A DNA stretch of 64,000 nucleotides, taken from contig JACMQI010000005.1 of NCBI GenBank assembly GCA_014377045.1, forward strand, positions 1 through 64,000. Direction: 5' to 3'. Within the stretch, counting starts at the first letter, position 1. Every line of letters starts with the position of its first letter. The stretch comes from a candidate division SR1 bacterium (GTDB taxonomy: Bacteria > Patescibacteriota > JACMRA01). Below the pieces are notes generated by a model. The model did not search any database, was not told the origin of the DNA, and saw nothing but the letters and a program-made list of their open reading frames with translations. Below are positions 1 to 7,919 of the stretch, piece after piece. The translations under genes were made by a program, and so were the position numbers.

Positions 1-1
1 A

Positions 2-268
2 GGAGGTCAGATCTATAACACTTTTCTTAACTCTTCAGGATCAAACGATTTGCTACAGCTCAAATATAGTACGCAACCATTTAGAATATATCCTTTAATA
101 ATAGTAATTATATTTATCTTATTGCAAGTAGTTTTGTTTATTTACTTGAAATATAAAGAAAATGCAGCCTACAAAAGTAGTCAAAAAACTTTAGAAATTT
201 CAAATACTGCCACATACCTACTCAGCGAAAAAAATAAAATTAACAAAAATCAAAATCAATTCTTCTAA
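2..268 (+). CDS. C-terminal end of a membrane protein (gene runs off the left edge)
   Basis: The reading frame is open from base 2 with no stop before it, so this is the 3' end of a gene starting outside the window, not a small gene starting at the internal TTG near base 50. The visible 88 residues have a soluble stretch of about 28 residues, one strong transmembrane helix (about residues 30-50, rich in I, L, V and F), then a polar tail rich in Lys, Asn and Ser. The topology suggests a membrane-anchored protein with a short cytoplasmic or external tail. Function cannot be told from this fragment. Confidence 0.6.
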   Translation, partial: GGQIYNTFLNSSGSNDLLQLKYSTQPFRIYPLIIVIIFILLQVVLFIYLKYKENAAYKSSQKTLEISNTATYLLSEKNKINKNQNQFF

Positions 269-278
269 AATCTAAATC

Positions 279-307
279 TTGACAAATAACACTTATTTTG
301 TTAGATA
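279..307 (+). promoter_or_regulatory. Promoter with no ORF behind it
   Basis: TTGACA at 279-284 is followed after 17 bp by TAGATA at 302-307. The next 120 bases hold no plausible ORF (an ATG-TCT-ATG-TAG run stops at once) and end in a strong terminator at 385-429. It could simply be a stray match in AT-rich DNA. Confidence 0.4.
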
Positions 308-311
308 CTTA

Positions 312-430
312 TGTCTATGTAGTGCTTCCTATAATTCAGCATTGATTTGTTGTAGACTCTTGCTACCCGTGGTATCTTATTTCTTTCCCTTTTTATGAAC
401 AATGCTGCATAAAATAGGGAATTTTTTTAT
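312..430 (+). ncRNA. Putative small RNA between an orphan promoter and a terminator
   Basis: This stretch starts just after a TTGACA/TAGATA promoter and ends in a hairpin (TCCCT and TTTTATG pairing with CATAAAA-T-AGGGA, one bulge) followed by a T run. It has no ORF. The remaining gap to 576 shows nothing else recognisable. I do not recognise the RNA as 6S, SRP RNA, tmRNA or RNase P RNA. It may instead be the 3' untranslated region of the gene ending at 268. Confidence 0.3.
385..429 (+). terminator. Rho-independent terminator
   Basis: A stem of about 12 bp with one bulged A (388-397 with 409-420 approximately) is followed by seven T residues from 422. It ends either the partial membrane gene at the left edge or the putative small RNA. 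Confidence 0.65.
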
Positions 431-576
431 ATGAAGTTAGTCACTACATTGTTACTTTTTTAGTTTATCAGTGTGGGTTGCTATTACTCATTAGTATCTT
501 GGTTGATTTTATGTATTAGATTTGTAGTATTTAAGAAATAATTTGTATTATATGATAGCAAAGATTTATTGTTGCA

Positions 577-1227
577 CTACAACTCTGACTTAATCATATC
601 TAAAAACTTTTTTTGGATAGTTTTACATTCTTCTTTAACCTGGTCTAAATTACTAGACCTTCCGCCTGGTTTATGGTACGCCAATAGGTTTTCGTCAAAC
701 TGGAATCTTCTACCAGTAATCAGCATTTCTAAATTATGGGCATAGTCGCTACAAGTACTGTATTCCAGACTAAATTTACTATGAAACTTTATTGGTGTGA
801 GCATACTTTGATGGTGAAGGGTATTGAATTTATTAAAAATATAATTATGTATAGTACTTTTATAATACCTCGAATTGTCTACTATTGTAGTGCCGTAGTA
901 TACAGTATCATGATCTATTTCTTTTGGTAGCTGGATTATTTTATCTCCTACCCCTAAAAATAGAACATGACCATTTCTGCACAAATTTAGACCTTTGTTC
1001 ATAGCATCATATATGCCATTGTCTTGCTCGACAACCATAATATCTACAATTTTTTTGTATTTGTCTGTGTGCAAAATATCTTGAGTATGATCAGTAGACA
1101 TATTATCTATGATAATCCAGCAGATGGACAAATCCTGTCGAACTTTTTTTATTTCAATGATTGAATTTGCGGTGTCAAGCAAATCTAAATATGTATCAAA
1201 GGTAGGTGTGACAATGTTGATAAACAT
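577..1227 (-). CDS. Family 2 glycosyltransferase
   Basis: A 216-residue protein with the GT-A fold signature of family 2 transferases: an N-terminal TPTF nucleotide-sugar entry strand, DNMSTD at residues 41-46 and the DNGIYDAMNKGL segment at 69-80, typical of transferases building surface polysaccharide. The place where family members carry the metal-binding DD has LGVGD (91-95), a slightly altered form that keeps one Asp. It lies 18 bp downstream of the next glycosyltransferase on the same strand, so the two are probably one transcription unit for cell-surface glycans. Donor and acceptor cannot be predicted. Confidence 0.8.
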   Translation of the reverse strand: MFINIVTPTFDTYLDLLDTANSIIEIKKVRQDLSICWIIIDNMSTDHTQDILHTDKYKKIVDIMVVEQDNGIYDAMNKGLNLCRNGHVLFLGVGDKIIQLPKEIDHDTVYYGTTIVDNSRYYKSTIHNYIFNKFNTLHHQSMLTPIKFHSKFSLEYSTCSDYAHNLEMLITGRRFQFDENLLAYHKPGGRSSNLDQVKEECKTIQKKFLDMIKSEL

Positions 1228-1245
1228 AAAATTTAAAAACTTTAG

Positions 1246-2058
1246 CTAGTTTACGTTATTTATTAAGCTTATAAAAGGCTCCATGAACATAACTAACTTA
1301 TTTATTTTGGTATTGTAGTGAATTTGTACTGGATAAGTTTTGGTGGATTTATTAAAAATTCTTTGATTATCTGTTATCTCGACTTCATCCAAAATAGCTT
1401 CAATGGTTTTGGTAATCGAACTCCTCAAATACAGATCCTCATCTTCTGATAGCGGTTGTTCATTGTTTACAAAATTGTACAAATTTTCTATCGATTTTTG
1501 AGATGTAAAAGTTTGAAATATTTCACAGTTGTGATCTAATACGATGTTTATTTTTTTATCTATTAGTGCTTTTGTCCACATGTACTGATCACACCAAAAG
1601 TAGTGTTTGTTTTCTGTGGAGTTATCGTCTTGTTCCGTTTTAAACAGAGCATCAATTGTTGTAATGATATTGCCAGCATTACCCATGAAACCGCCAGCAC
1701 ACAAAAAATTATATCCGTGAGAAGTGGTTTTGAAAAAGTGGGATTTAGTAGGATCTGGGGCGCAAAATCGATCTGCAGACATTAAAATCGTACCTTCTGG
1801 AGATATTCTTTTATATTTTTCAAGTATTTCATTTTCACCTGATACAAAAACTACATCATATCCATCAGTAAAAAATACAATTTCGTCAGCGTCTAGGGTA
1901 GACAAATATTTTTGGTAAACTTTATTTCTATCTCTAAACGACTTCCAGTTTTGACTTTCTAAAGTTATTAGTTCCAAATTATAGTATTTACAGGATGCCT
2001 GAAGCGCGTGTTTATAGCCTACCTGAGTGAGATTTGTTACACATGTGATGACTTTCAT
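1246..2058 (-). CDS. PLOD/procollagen-type glycosyltransferase-like protein
   Basis: The frame is open upstream, but the protein fold begins at the Met encoded at 2056-2058 (MKVITCVTNL), giving 270 residues; the 28 residues before it read like AT-rich leader. The segment FFTDGYDVVF (62-71) with DGYD at 65-68, the MSADRFCAPD stretch (93-102) and CAGGFMG (120-126) resemble the glycosyltransferase domain of lysyl hydroxylase/procollagen galactosyltransferases, which bacteria and viruses also carry. It is first in a two-gene unit with the family 2 transferase. Confident as a glycosyltransferase, less so for the exact family. Confidence 0.65.
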   Translation of the reverse strand: MKVITCVTNLTQVGYKHALQASCKYYNLELITLESQNWKSFRDRNKVYQKYLSTLDADEIVFFTDGYDVVFVSGENEILEKYKRISPEGTILMSADRFCAPDPTKSHFFKTTSHGYNFLCAGGFMGNAGNIITTIDALFKTEQDDNSTENKHYFWCDQYMWTKALIDKKINIVLDHNCEIFQTFTSQKSIENLYNFVNNEQPLSEDEDLYLRSSITKTIEAILDEVEITDNQRIFNKSTKTYPVQIHYNTKINKLVMFMEPFISLINNVN

Positions 2059-2162
2059 AGTCCTATAATTTATTGTAATATACAATATGTCAATTATTTC
2101 GATTTTAAATTTATTTAACAAGTCTAGTTTTAATTGTTTCAATAGCTACAAAACCTATATAA

Positions 2163-2190
2163 TTGACAAAAAAATACTAATTAGTATACA
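2163..2190 (+). promoter_or_regulatory. ndk promoter
   Basis: TTGACA at 2163-2168, a 16-bp spacer and TATACA at 2185-2190 lie 31 bp before the ndk ATG and read away from the divergent glycosyltransferase unit. Confidence 0.5.
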
Positions 2191-2221
2191 CTTGAATCAC
2201 AATAATAATCAACCATAATCT

Positions 2222-2833
2222 ATGTCAACATATCCACGTACCCAAAATCAACAAACTTTTGTTTTTATAAAGCCTGATGCTATACAACGATCACTCACTG
2301 GAACTTTTATCCAAAAATTTGAAAATGCTGGACTCAAAGTTGTTGCTTCAAAATTTATGATTCCCGAAGAAGCAAAGCTTTGGGTGCACTACAACAAAAG
2401 CGACGAATGGTATACTCAGAAAGGTCAAAATACGATAAACAATTTGCAAGAAAAAGGTATCGAAATTACTAAACCAGCTATCGATTACGGAAAAGATATT
2501 ATCAAATCTTTGATTGAGTTTATGACTGCTGGACCAGTTATGGCTCTTGTTTTGGAAGGAAATGAAGCAGTGGATGTAGTTGTCAAGCTGGTTGGTTCTA
2601 CTGAGCCAAAAAGCTCTGACGTAGGGACTATTCGAGGTGATTATACTACTGATTCATACAAAATATCTAACATTGATAGACGTGCTGTTCGAAACCTTAT
2701 GCACTGTAGTGATACTCCAGAAAATGCGAAGACTGAAATTGGTATTTGGTTTGAACCATCTGAAATAGTGAAGTATAACAATGTAAATGATATTATACTT
2801 TATGACGTAAGTTGGAGTCATATTGCTAATTAA
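2222..2833 (+). CDS. ndk: Nucleoside diphosphate kinase, long-insert form
   Basis: Transfers the gamma phosphate between nucleoside triphosphates and diphosphates through a phosphohistidine. The FIKPDA motif near the N-terminus, the TAGPVMALVLEG strand, GTIRGDY and the active-site segment NLMHCSDTPENA with His161 are all present. At 203 residues it is longer than the usual 140-150. Most of the excess is an insert between the AKLWVHYNK helix and EFMTAGPV (about residues 55-95), with a second short one before the active-site His. The catalytic core is complete, so the enzyme should be active. It has its own promoter upstream. Confidence 0.92.
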   Translation: MSTYPRTQNQQTFVFIKPDAIQRSLTGTFIQKFENAGLKVVASKFMIPEEAKLWVHYNKSDEWYTQKGQNTINNLQEKGIEITKPAIDYGKDIIKSLIEFMTAGPVMALVLEGNEAVDVVVKLVGSTEPKSSDVGTIRGDYTTDSYKISNIDRRAVRNLMHCSDTPENAKTEIGIWFEPSEIVKYNNVNDIILYDVSWSHIAN

Positions 2834-2976
2834 GATTTACTAGAAATTTCGCTGGAAAGTATTTTGATAAAACTAATATTTTTAGGTAGATTTTTTTATT
2901 TTATAGTATTATTTATGTTCATTATAACAATAGAATAATACTATAATTTCTAAAATAAAACTAATTTAGTATTAGG

Positions 2977-4539
2977 ATGGTAATTTACTGGCATAAAAAA
3001 GATTTTAGATTGTTTGACAATCCTGCTTTGCAAAAGGCACTAGATTTGTGTAGTCTTGAAAACTTGGAGCTTTTACCTATCATGGGTATTGAATCAGATT
3101 TGGTAATAGACGCACAAACAAGTTATGAATTTGGTACTTTTTGGCAGTTTGGGATGGCCTCTGCAATACTCCCGTTATATAAAAATTACAATTATTTTGG
3201 TCTTATTGCTGGATTATTTTACGAACCAGTTTTGAACTACCTTCAAAATATATTAAAAGAAAAAAAAATAACATATTTAGTTAGTCACCAAGAACACGGT
3301 ACACACGGCACATATGTTAGAGACAAAAAAGTGGCTGATTTTTGCCGACAAAATGGAATCAAATGGATTGAGATTCAGCCAAGTGGGGTGATTAGAAATT
3401 TGCAGTCTAGGAATACAAGAGATGCTATGGTCAAAAAGTATCTGAATTCGAATATCATTTCTATTCCTAAGTTTGATAAAAATTCACAGTTAGTAATAGA
3501 TAGAAACTTTTGGAAGTCTCTAATAGCCAAAAATAAAATAGTTGAGGTGGAGTTTAACAATCTAGAAAACAATATTGGTTCTAAATATAATCTGAGATCT
3601 GCTTCAGAAAAATCTGCATTATCAACTCTTCAAGATTTTATTAGTAAAAGAGCGAGTGGCTATCGTGGAGGAATTAGTAGCCCGAATACGGCCATCGATA
3701 ATGGATCTAGATTATCACAGTTTTTAGCTTTTGGATCGATTTCTTGTAGATTTGTTCACCAGAGCTACTGGGCGCAAATTAGAGCAAGTAAAGATAATAA
3801 AATCCGTGCAGGAATTCTAGGATCCATGAAACGTCTTTTCTGGCGAGAGCATTTTATCCAACGAATTGAGACTTCTGCTAATATGCCTCAGATTGCAATC
3901 AACCCCGATTTTAATAATATTGTATATGCTGCTGCTGAAGACCTATTCGAAGCTTTTAAAAAAGGCCGCACTGGCGAACCACTTATCGATGCTTGTATCC
4001 GTTGCTTAACTGTTACAGGCTTTATAAATTTTCGTATGCGAGCCTTGCTGATAAGCTATGCTGTCTTTGGACTCGATCTTAATTGGCGTGAAGTAGGAAA
4101 ATTTTTGGCAACACTTTTTTTGGATTACGAACCAGGAATACACTGGAGTCAGGTACAGATGCAGTCGGGTGTCACAGGAATCAATACGATCAGAGTATAC
4201 TCGCCGTCTAAACAACTTTTAGATCAAGATCCTGAGTGTGTTTTTGTAAAGAAGTGGATACCTGAACTTGCTAATATAGACAATATATATATTCTTGATT
4301 ACTTAAAAAGTGATTTATCCAAACAATCAAGTGATATTTATCCAGTGCCTATAGTCGACTATAAAACAACAAGCAAAATAAATAAAGCAAAAGTTTATAA
4401 TATTAGAAAAATTGCTAATAAAGACAATGCAAAAGCTACTTTTATAAAGCATGGTTCTCGCAAAAAACTAATTAAACCAAAAAAACTAAAAAAAGTAAAT
4501 CAAGAAATAGTACTGCAGTCTGAAAGTATATTATTATAA
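2977..4539 (+). CDS. Photolyase/cryptochrome family flavoprotein
   Basis: A 520-residue DNA photolyase/cryptochrome homologue that would use FAD and blue light, most likely to repair UV lesions. The N-terminal alpha/beta antenna domain begins MVIYWHKKDFRLFDNPAL, the family signature. The FAD-binding part has LSQFLAFGS, LFWREHF (about 287), GRTGEPLIDACIRCL (from 330), TGFINFRMRALLISYA and an HWSQVQMQSG stretch near 390 in place of the usual WQW. The last 70 residues form a Lys-rich basic tail beyond the catalytic domain. Photolyase versus cryptochrome function cannot be decided from sequence alone. It stands as a single gene between ndk and the glutathione peroxidase gene. Confidence 0.88.
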   Translation: MVIYWHKKDFRLFDNPALQKALDLCSLENLELLPIMGIESDLVIDAQTSYEFGTFWQFGMASAILPLYKNYNYFGLIAGLFYEPVLNYLQNILKEKKITYLVSHQEHGTHGTYVRDKKVADFCRQNGIKWIEIQPSGVIRNLQSRNTRDAMVKKYLNSNIISIPKFDKNSQLVIDRNFWKSLIAKNKIVEVEFNNLENNIGSKYNLRSASEKSALSTLQDFISKRASGYRGGISSPNTAIDNGSRLSQFLAFGSISCRFVHQSYWAQIRASKDNKIRAGILGSMKRLFWREHFIQRIETSANMPQIAINPDFNNIVYAAAEDLFEAFKKGRTGEPLIDACIRCLTVTGFINFRMRALLISYAVFGLDLNWREVGKFLATLFLDYEPGIHWSQVQMQSGVTGINTIRVYSPSKQLLDQDPECVFVKKWIPELANIDNIYILDYLKSDLSKQSSDIYPVPIVDYKTTSKINKAKVYNIRKIANKDNAKATFIKHGSRKKLIKPKKLKKVNQEIVLQSESILL

Positions 4540-4629
4540 TACAAATAATAATATTATTGATTTTATCAAAATTACCTTTACAAATTACTCAATTATAGTA
4601 AATATATTTGTATAAAAATAAATATTATT

Positions 4630-5118
4630 ATGTCTCAAAATATCTACGAATTTATCACTACTTCACTTATAGGAAAGCCTATAAATTTTATTGATTTTAA
4701 AGATAATGTTATTCTTGTAGTTAATACTGCGAGTCAATGCGGCCTTACTCCACAATATACAGGGCTTCAAAAACTTCATGAAACTTATAGTAATCAAGGT
4801 TTGGTTGTAATTGGTTTTCCATGTAATCAATTTGGAGGTCAAGAACCAGGAGATTCTAATGAAATTAGTGAAAATTGTTTAGTTAATTATGGAGTCACAT
4901 TTTTAATGACTCAAAAGATCGATGTCAATGGATTAAATACTGATCCTATTTTTGTATTTCTCAAAGATTCTTTACCAGGACTATTAGGAAGTAAAGATAT
5001 CAAATGGAATTTTGGTAAGTTTTTAATAAATAAGAAAGGTATTCCATATAAGAGATATGCACCAACTACCGAACCAAAGGATCTTGAAAAAGATATTATA
5101 AAATTACTTGAATCTTAA
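4630..5118 (+). CDS. Glutathione peroxidase family, Cys (thioredoxin-dependent) type
   Basis: A 162-residue thiol peroxidase. The peroxidatic residue is Cys37 in NTASQCGLTPQY (not selenocysteine). GFPCNQFGGQEPG (62-74) and the WNFGKF motif (126-131) are intact. Cys83 in NCLVNYGVTF sits where the resolving Cys of two-Cys, thioredoxin-reduced family members lies, so thioredoxin rather than glutathione is the likely reductant. The gene is convergent with the FAS1 gene, only 11 bp away, and follows the photolyase gene, a pairing that fits light and oxidative stress defence. Confidence 0.93.
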   Translation: MSQNIYEFITTSLIGKPINFIDFKDNVILVVNTASQCGLTPQYTGLQKLHETYSNQGLVVIGFPCNQFGGQEPGDSNEISENCLVNYGVTFLMTQKIDVNGLNTDPIFVFLKDSLPGLLGSKDIKWNFGKFLINKKGIPYKRYAPTTEPKDLEKDIIKLLES

Positions 5119-5129
5119 TTTTATTTAGT

Positions 5130-6683
5130 TTAAATCGGATTACTAGTAAGTACCTGTAACACACCGTTATTAGTCAAAATATCGTCTATAGGTGCTAAAG
5201 AAGCATTTTTAGAGCTTATTGCTTGTGCATAACCACCTTTTGTATTGGTATTTAAAGTTATAGGCTGATTACTTAAAGTTGTTACTACAGTTGAGTTTAT
5301 AAAGTGTTGAAAAGTAATTTTACTGGAAACTGTATGATCTTTTATAAAAGATTGAAGCCTATCTCTGTTTTCTGGTTTAAGTAGCTCATCAATGGATGGC
5401 TGAATCGATTTCATGGCGTCGTCTGTTGGTGCAAAAAGGGTAGTTGGACCATCAGTTTCCAGTGAATCTTTAAGGCCTGAAGCGTTTATAGTAGCAAGGA
5501 ATAATGTAAATCCGCCATCCTTATTTAGTATATCTAGATTACCTCCATTTCTATAAGTTGGTTCACTTTTATTTTCTGCCCCTGAATTGTCTTTAGATCC
5601 ACTAGATGTAGATACTGTTGGTGGCGTGATTGAGTCTAATAAAATATTTGCTTTAACATCCGTTGTTGTGAGTATCTTATTTATCGCATAAACTGAAAAC
5701 CCGTTTGAGTTTTCATCAATAGTTTTATCAACCTCAACGTTACCTATAAATAATTTTTCACCTATAAATTTTACAGGTAAATCTGCTCCAGCTAAACTTT
5801 TTATAGTTGATCCGTCTCTAAGCGATGAAAGATCTAGGTTACCACTAAAAAAATGATTTTTAAGTAGGTTTTGCATTTGTTCTATATTTTCAGGTTTCTC
5901 TAAACTGGCTAAAGTTTCGGGTGGTAATGACTCAAAGGCACTATTAGTTGGGGCTAATAGAGTAAGAGGTGTAGATTTATCTATAGAATCTAGTATTTTT
6001 GATTTTTCAAGATTAGTTTGAAGTTTATCAAAGCTTAATTTTTGCAAACTCCCAATTATACCTTGAGTTCGACTTGAGGATATAGATGAGGTAGATTTAT
6101 TATCTGTAGACTGCTGTGAGTTGAGCTTTTTTACTAATAAGGGAAGCAACCAAAACAATAGGGCTAAAATAAGTGGAATTAAAAGTAACCATTTTAGCCA
6201 CCGCAGTAAATCTAAATTTTCATGCTTTTCTACATATATACTTTTACTTATTACAGGAGGATTTTGATTCGTAGCTTTTGTACTTTGATTTTTTGTTGAC
6301 GCAAATGCTGTCTTTTGAGCATCATCAATTGGTTTAATATTTTCTATATTACTAACTAAGTCGCCTTTATAACCAAATATGACTGCATTTTGAACTGCAT
6401 CAAGTTTATTTTCAAAAGTTTTATGAGAAGCAGCAACATTTTCTTTATTAACAATATTATTAGCCTTCCATGACCAACTTATATCATTATTTTGAATTAA
6501 GTTCCATTCTAATTTTTGTGAATATTTTCCGCTTCTGCCCATAAGATCAGCGTTGTAACGAGCACCATTTCTACTTTTAAAATTTTGCGAAGATTGGCCT
6601 AGAATTTCTCCATTTTTGGATATGGCCTGCCAAACAAACGTTCCATTATCAGTTATATTGAATTTCCAGTTTTTAATAGTCAT
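5130..6683 (-). CDS. Membrane-anchored protein with two fasciclin (FAS1) domains and a YegP-like N-terminus
   Basis: A 517-residue protein in three parts. Residues 1-110 resemble DUF1508/YegP-type repeats (WKFNITDNGTFVWQAISKNGEI). A transmembrane helix lies at 163-186, flanked by Lys and Arg. Two FAS1 domains follow at about 208-340 and 380-515, each with the LLAPTNSAFESLP / LFAPTDDAMKSIQP H1 motif. FAS1 domains mediate adhesion, so the C-terminal half is probably outside the cell and the N-terminal half inside. A YegP-like domain joined to FAS1 through a membrane helix is an unusual arrangement. Adhesion to a host or to matrix is an inference. Confidence 0.8.
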   Translation of the reverse strand: MTIKNWKFNITDNGTFVWQAISKNGEILGQSSQNFKSRNGARYNADLMGRSGKYSQKLEWNLIQNNDISWSWKANNIVNKENVAASHKTFENKLDAVQNAVIFGYKGDLVSNIENIKPIDDAQKTAFASTKNQSTKATNQNPPVISKSIYVEKHENLDLLRWLKWLLLIPLILALLFWLLPLLVKKLNSQQSTDNKSTSSISSSRTQGIIGSLQKLSFDKLQTNLEKSKILDSIDKSTPLTLLAPTNSAFESLPPETLASLEKPENIEQMQNLLKNHFFSGNLDLSSLRDGSTIKSLAGADLPVKFIGEKLFIGNVEVDKTIDENSNGFSVYAINKILTTTDVKANILLDSITPPTVSTSSGSKDNSGAENKSEPTYRNGGNLDILNKDGGFTLFLATINASGLKDSLETDGPTTLFAPTDDAMKSIQPSIDELLKPENRDRLQSFIKDHTVSSKITFQHFINSTVVTTLSNQPITLNTNTKGGYAQAISSKNASLAPIDDILTNNGVLQVLTSNPI

Positions 6684-6813
6684 AAATAATTTTTAAATGA
6701 TGAGTATAATATTGTGACTAATAATCAATTGTCAACACAAATTTAAACTTTTCGGATATTATTAGTACATTTTTACTTGCCAAATTTGATAATTTTCTCC
6801 AATTTTATTGTAT

Positions 6814-7623
6814 ATGGCTAATTGGGATAAAATACAAAGTTCAGGCGATGTAGAAGACAGAAGAGGCAACCAAGTATTAACGGGACTTGGTTCGCTAGGC
6901 ACTATTATTGCTATAGGTGCAGCTTTACTTTTTGGGGGTGATACAGCCCAAATTCAAAGTATTATTAATCAATTGGTTCAATCACAAAGTACTTCTCAAG
7001 GTGAGTTTGTAGATACTAAAAACTATAAAGCTTTTGCTCAAAAAGTTATTGGTTCAAATAATGAGATTTGGAAAAAAGAACTTGATAAACAAAATATTAA
7101 TTATATAGATCCAAAATTAGTTTTATTTCGCGGTGCTACAAATTCAGAGTGCGGAGGAGCAAATTCTCAAGTAGGTCCTCATTACTGTCCCGTTGATAAA
7201 ACAATTTACCTAGACGAGACATTTTTTGAGGAACTAACAACTCGTTTTGGTGCAAAGGGTGGTGACGTAGCTGAAGCGTATGTGATGGCACATGAAGTAG
7301 GACATCATGTACAGAAGCTTAAAGGTGCTTTTTCTAAAGTAGATACATCGGATAACGCAAATTCAATTAAAATAGAGCTGCAAGCGGATTGCTATGCAGG
7401 TGTATGGGCAGGAGATATAACAAGTGAAGGAATAATTAATGAAAATGAAATTGATCAAGCGATAGACGCAGCGGGAGCAGTTGGTGATGATCGTATACAA
7501 AAAGCATCTACAGGTAGAGTTAATCCTGAAACCTGGACACATGGAAGTTCAGCTCAAAGAAAACAATGGTTTTTAACAGGATATAAGTCAAAAGATTCAA
7601 CAAGCTGTAACACTATAAGTTAA
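6814..7623 (+). CDS. Neutral zinc metallopeptidase, YpfJ family
   Basis: I start the protein at the ATG at 6814 (MANWDKI, 269 residues) rather than the TTG two codons earlier, since MxWxxxxxSxxVEDRRG is the family N-terminus. A membrane helix (about 22-42) follows. The peptidase domain has HEVGHH with zinc ligands His160 and His164 and catalytic Glu161, then the downstream ELQADCYAGVWAGD motif giving the third ligand. This is Pfam Zn_peptidase (YpfJ), membrane-anchored, of unknown physiological substrate. Length and motifs are normal for the family. Confidence 0.92.
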   Translation: MANWDKIQSSGDVEDRRGNQVLTGLGSLGTIIAIGAALLFGGDTAQIQSIINQLVQSQSTSQGEFVDTKNYKAFAQKVIGSNNEIWKKELDKQNINYIDPKLVLFRGATNSECGGANSQVGPHYCPVDKTIYLDETFFEELTTRFGAKGGDVAEAYVMAHEVGHHVQKLKGAFSKVDTSDNANSIKIELQADCYAGVWAGDITSEGIINENEIDQAIDAAGAVGDDRIQKASTGRVNPETWTHGSSAQRKQWFLTGYKSKDSTSCNTIS

Positions 7624-7828
7624 TTCCTAAAAACTATTAAATTAGTGTCTTTCGAGTTAAATTTTGTAACCAATTTTATGTGTATTTTTAATAAATTTAT
7701 TAATTCAAATTAGATAGTTAAAGTATATTTTAAATTCAATTAGAACATAAAGTAAATCCAATATTAAATTTTGAGGTTCTTTTTAAGTATAATAAAATAA
7801 TTTTATTAAGTCTAAAAAAAGAATATTT

Positions 7829-7848
7829 TTCGTATTATACGAAGTTAT
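7829..7848. repeat. Palindrome with a loxP-arm-like half site in a 296-bp gene-free gap
   Basis: The gap 7624-7919 holds no ORF. Bases 7829-7843 form a perfect inverted repeat, TTCGTAT-T-ATACGAA. Overlapping it, 7834-7848 reads ATTATACGAAGTTAT, which equals the right arm of a loxP site plus two spacer bases. The matching left arm is absent, so it is not a complete lox site. It lies about 20 bp before a TTGACA at 7864 that probably serves the next gene, so an operator is as likely as a recombination half-site. Confidence 0.3.
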
Positions 7849-7919
7849 AGAACAAATAAGTTATTTGACATTTTACTATTTTTTGTGGTTAGATAAATAC
7901 AAACTAATATTTATTCTCA

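Noticed and set aside
736-930. ORF on the plus strand inside the family 2 glycosyltransferase gene
   Set aside because: It is the antisense shadow of a gene with clear family motifs and has no promoter or ribosome site of its own.
4630-5118. Selenocysteine glutathione peroxidase
   Set aside because: The active-site codon at residue 37 is TGC (Cys), not TGA, and no SECIS element is needed.
7834-7848. Functional loxP site
   Set aside because: Only one arm matches; the opposite arm and correct spacer are missing.
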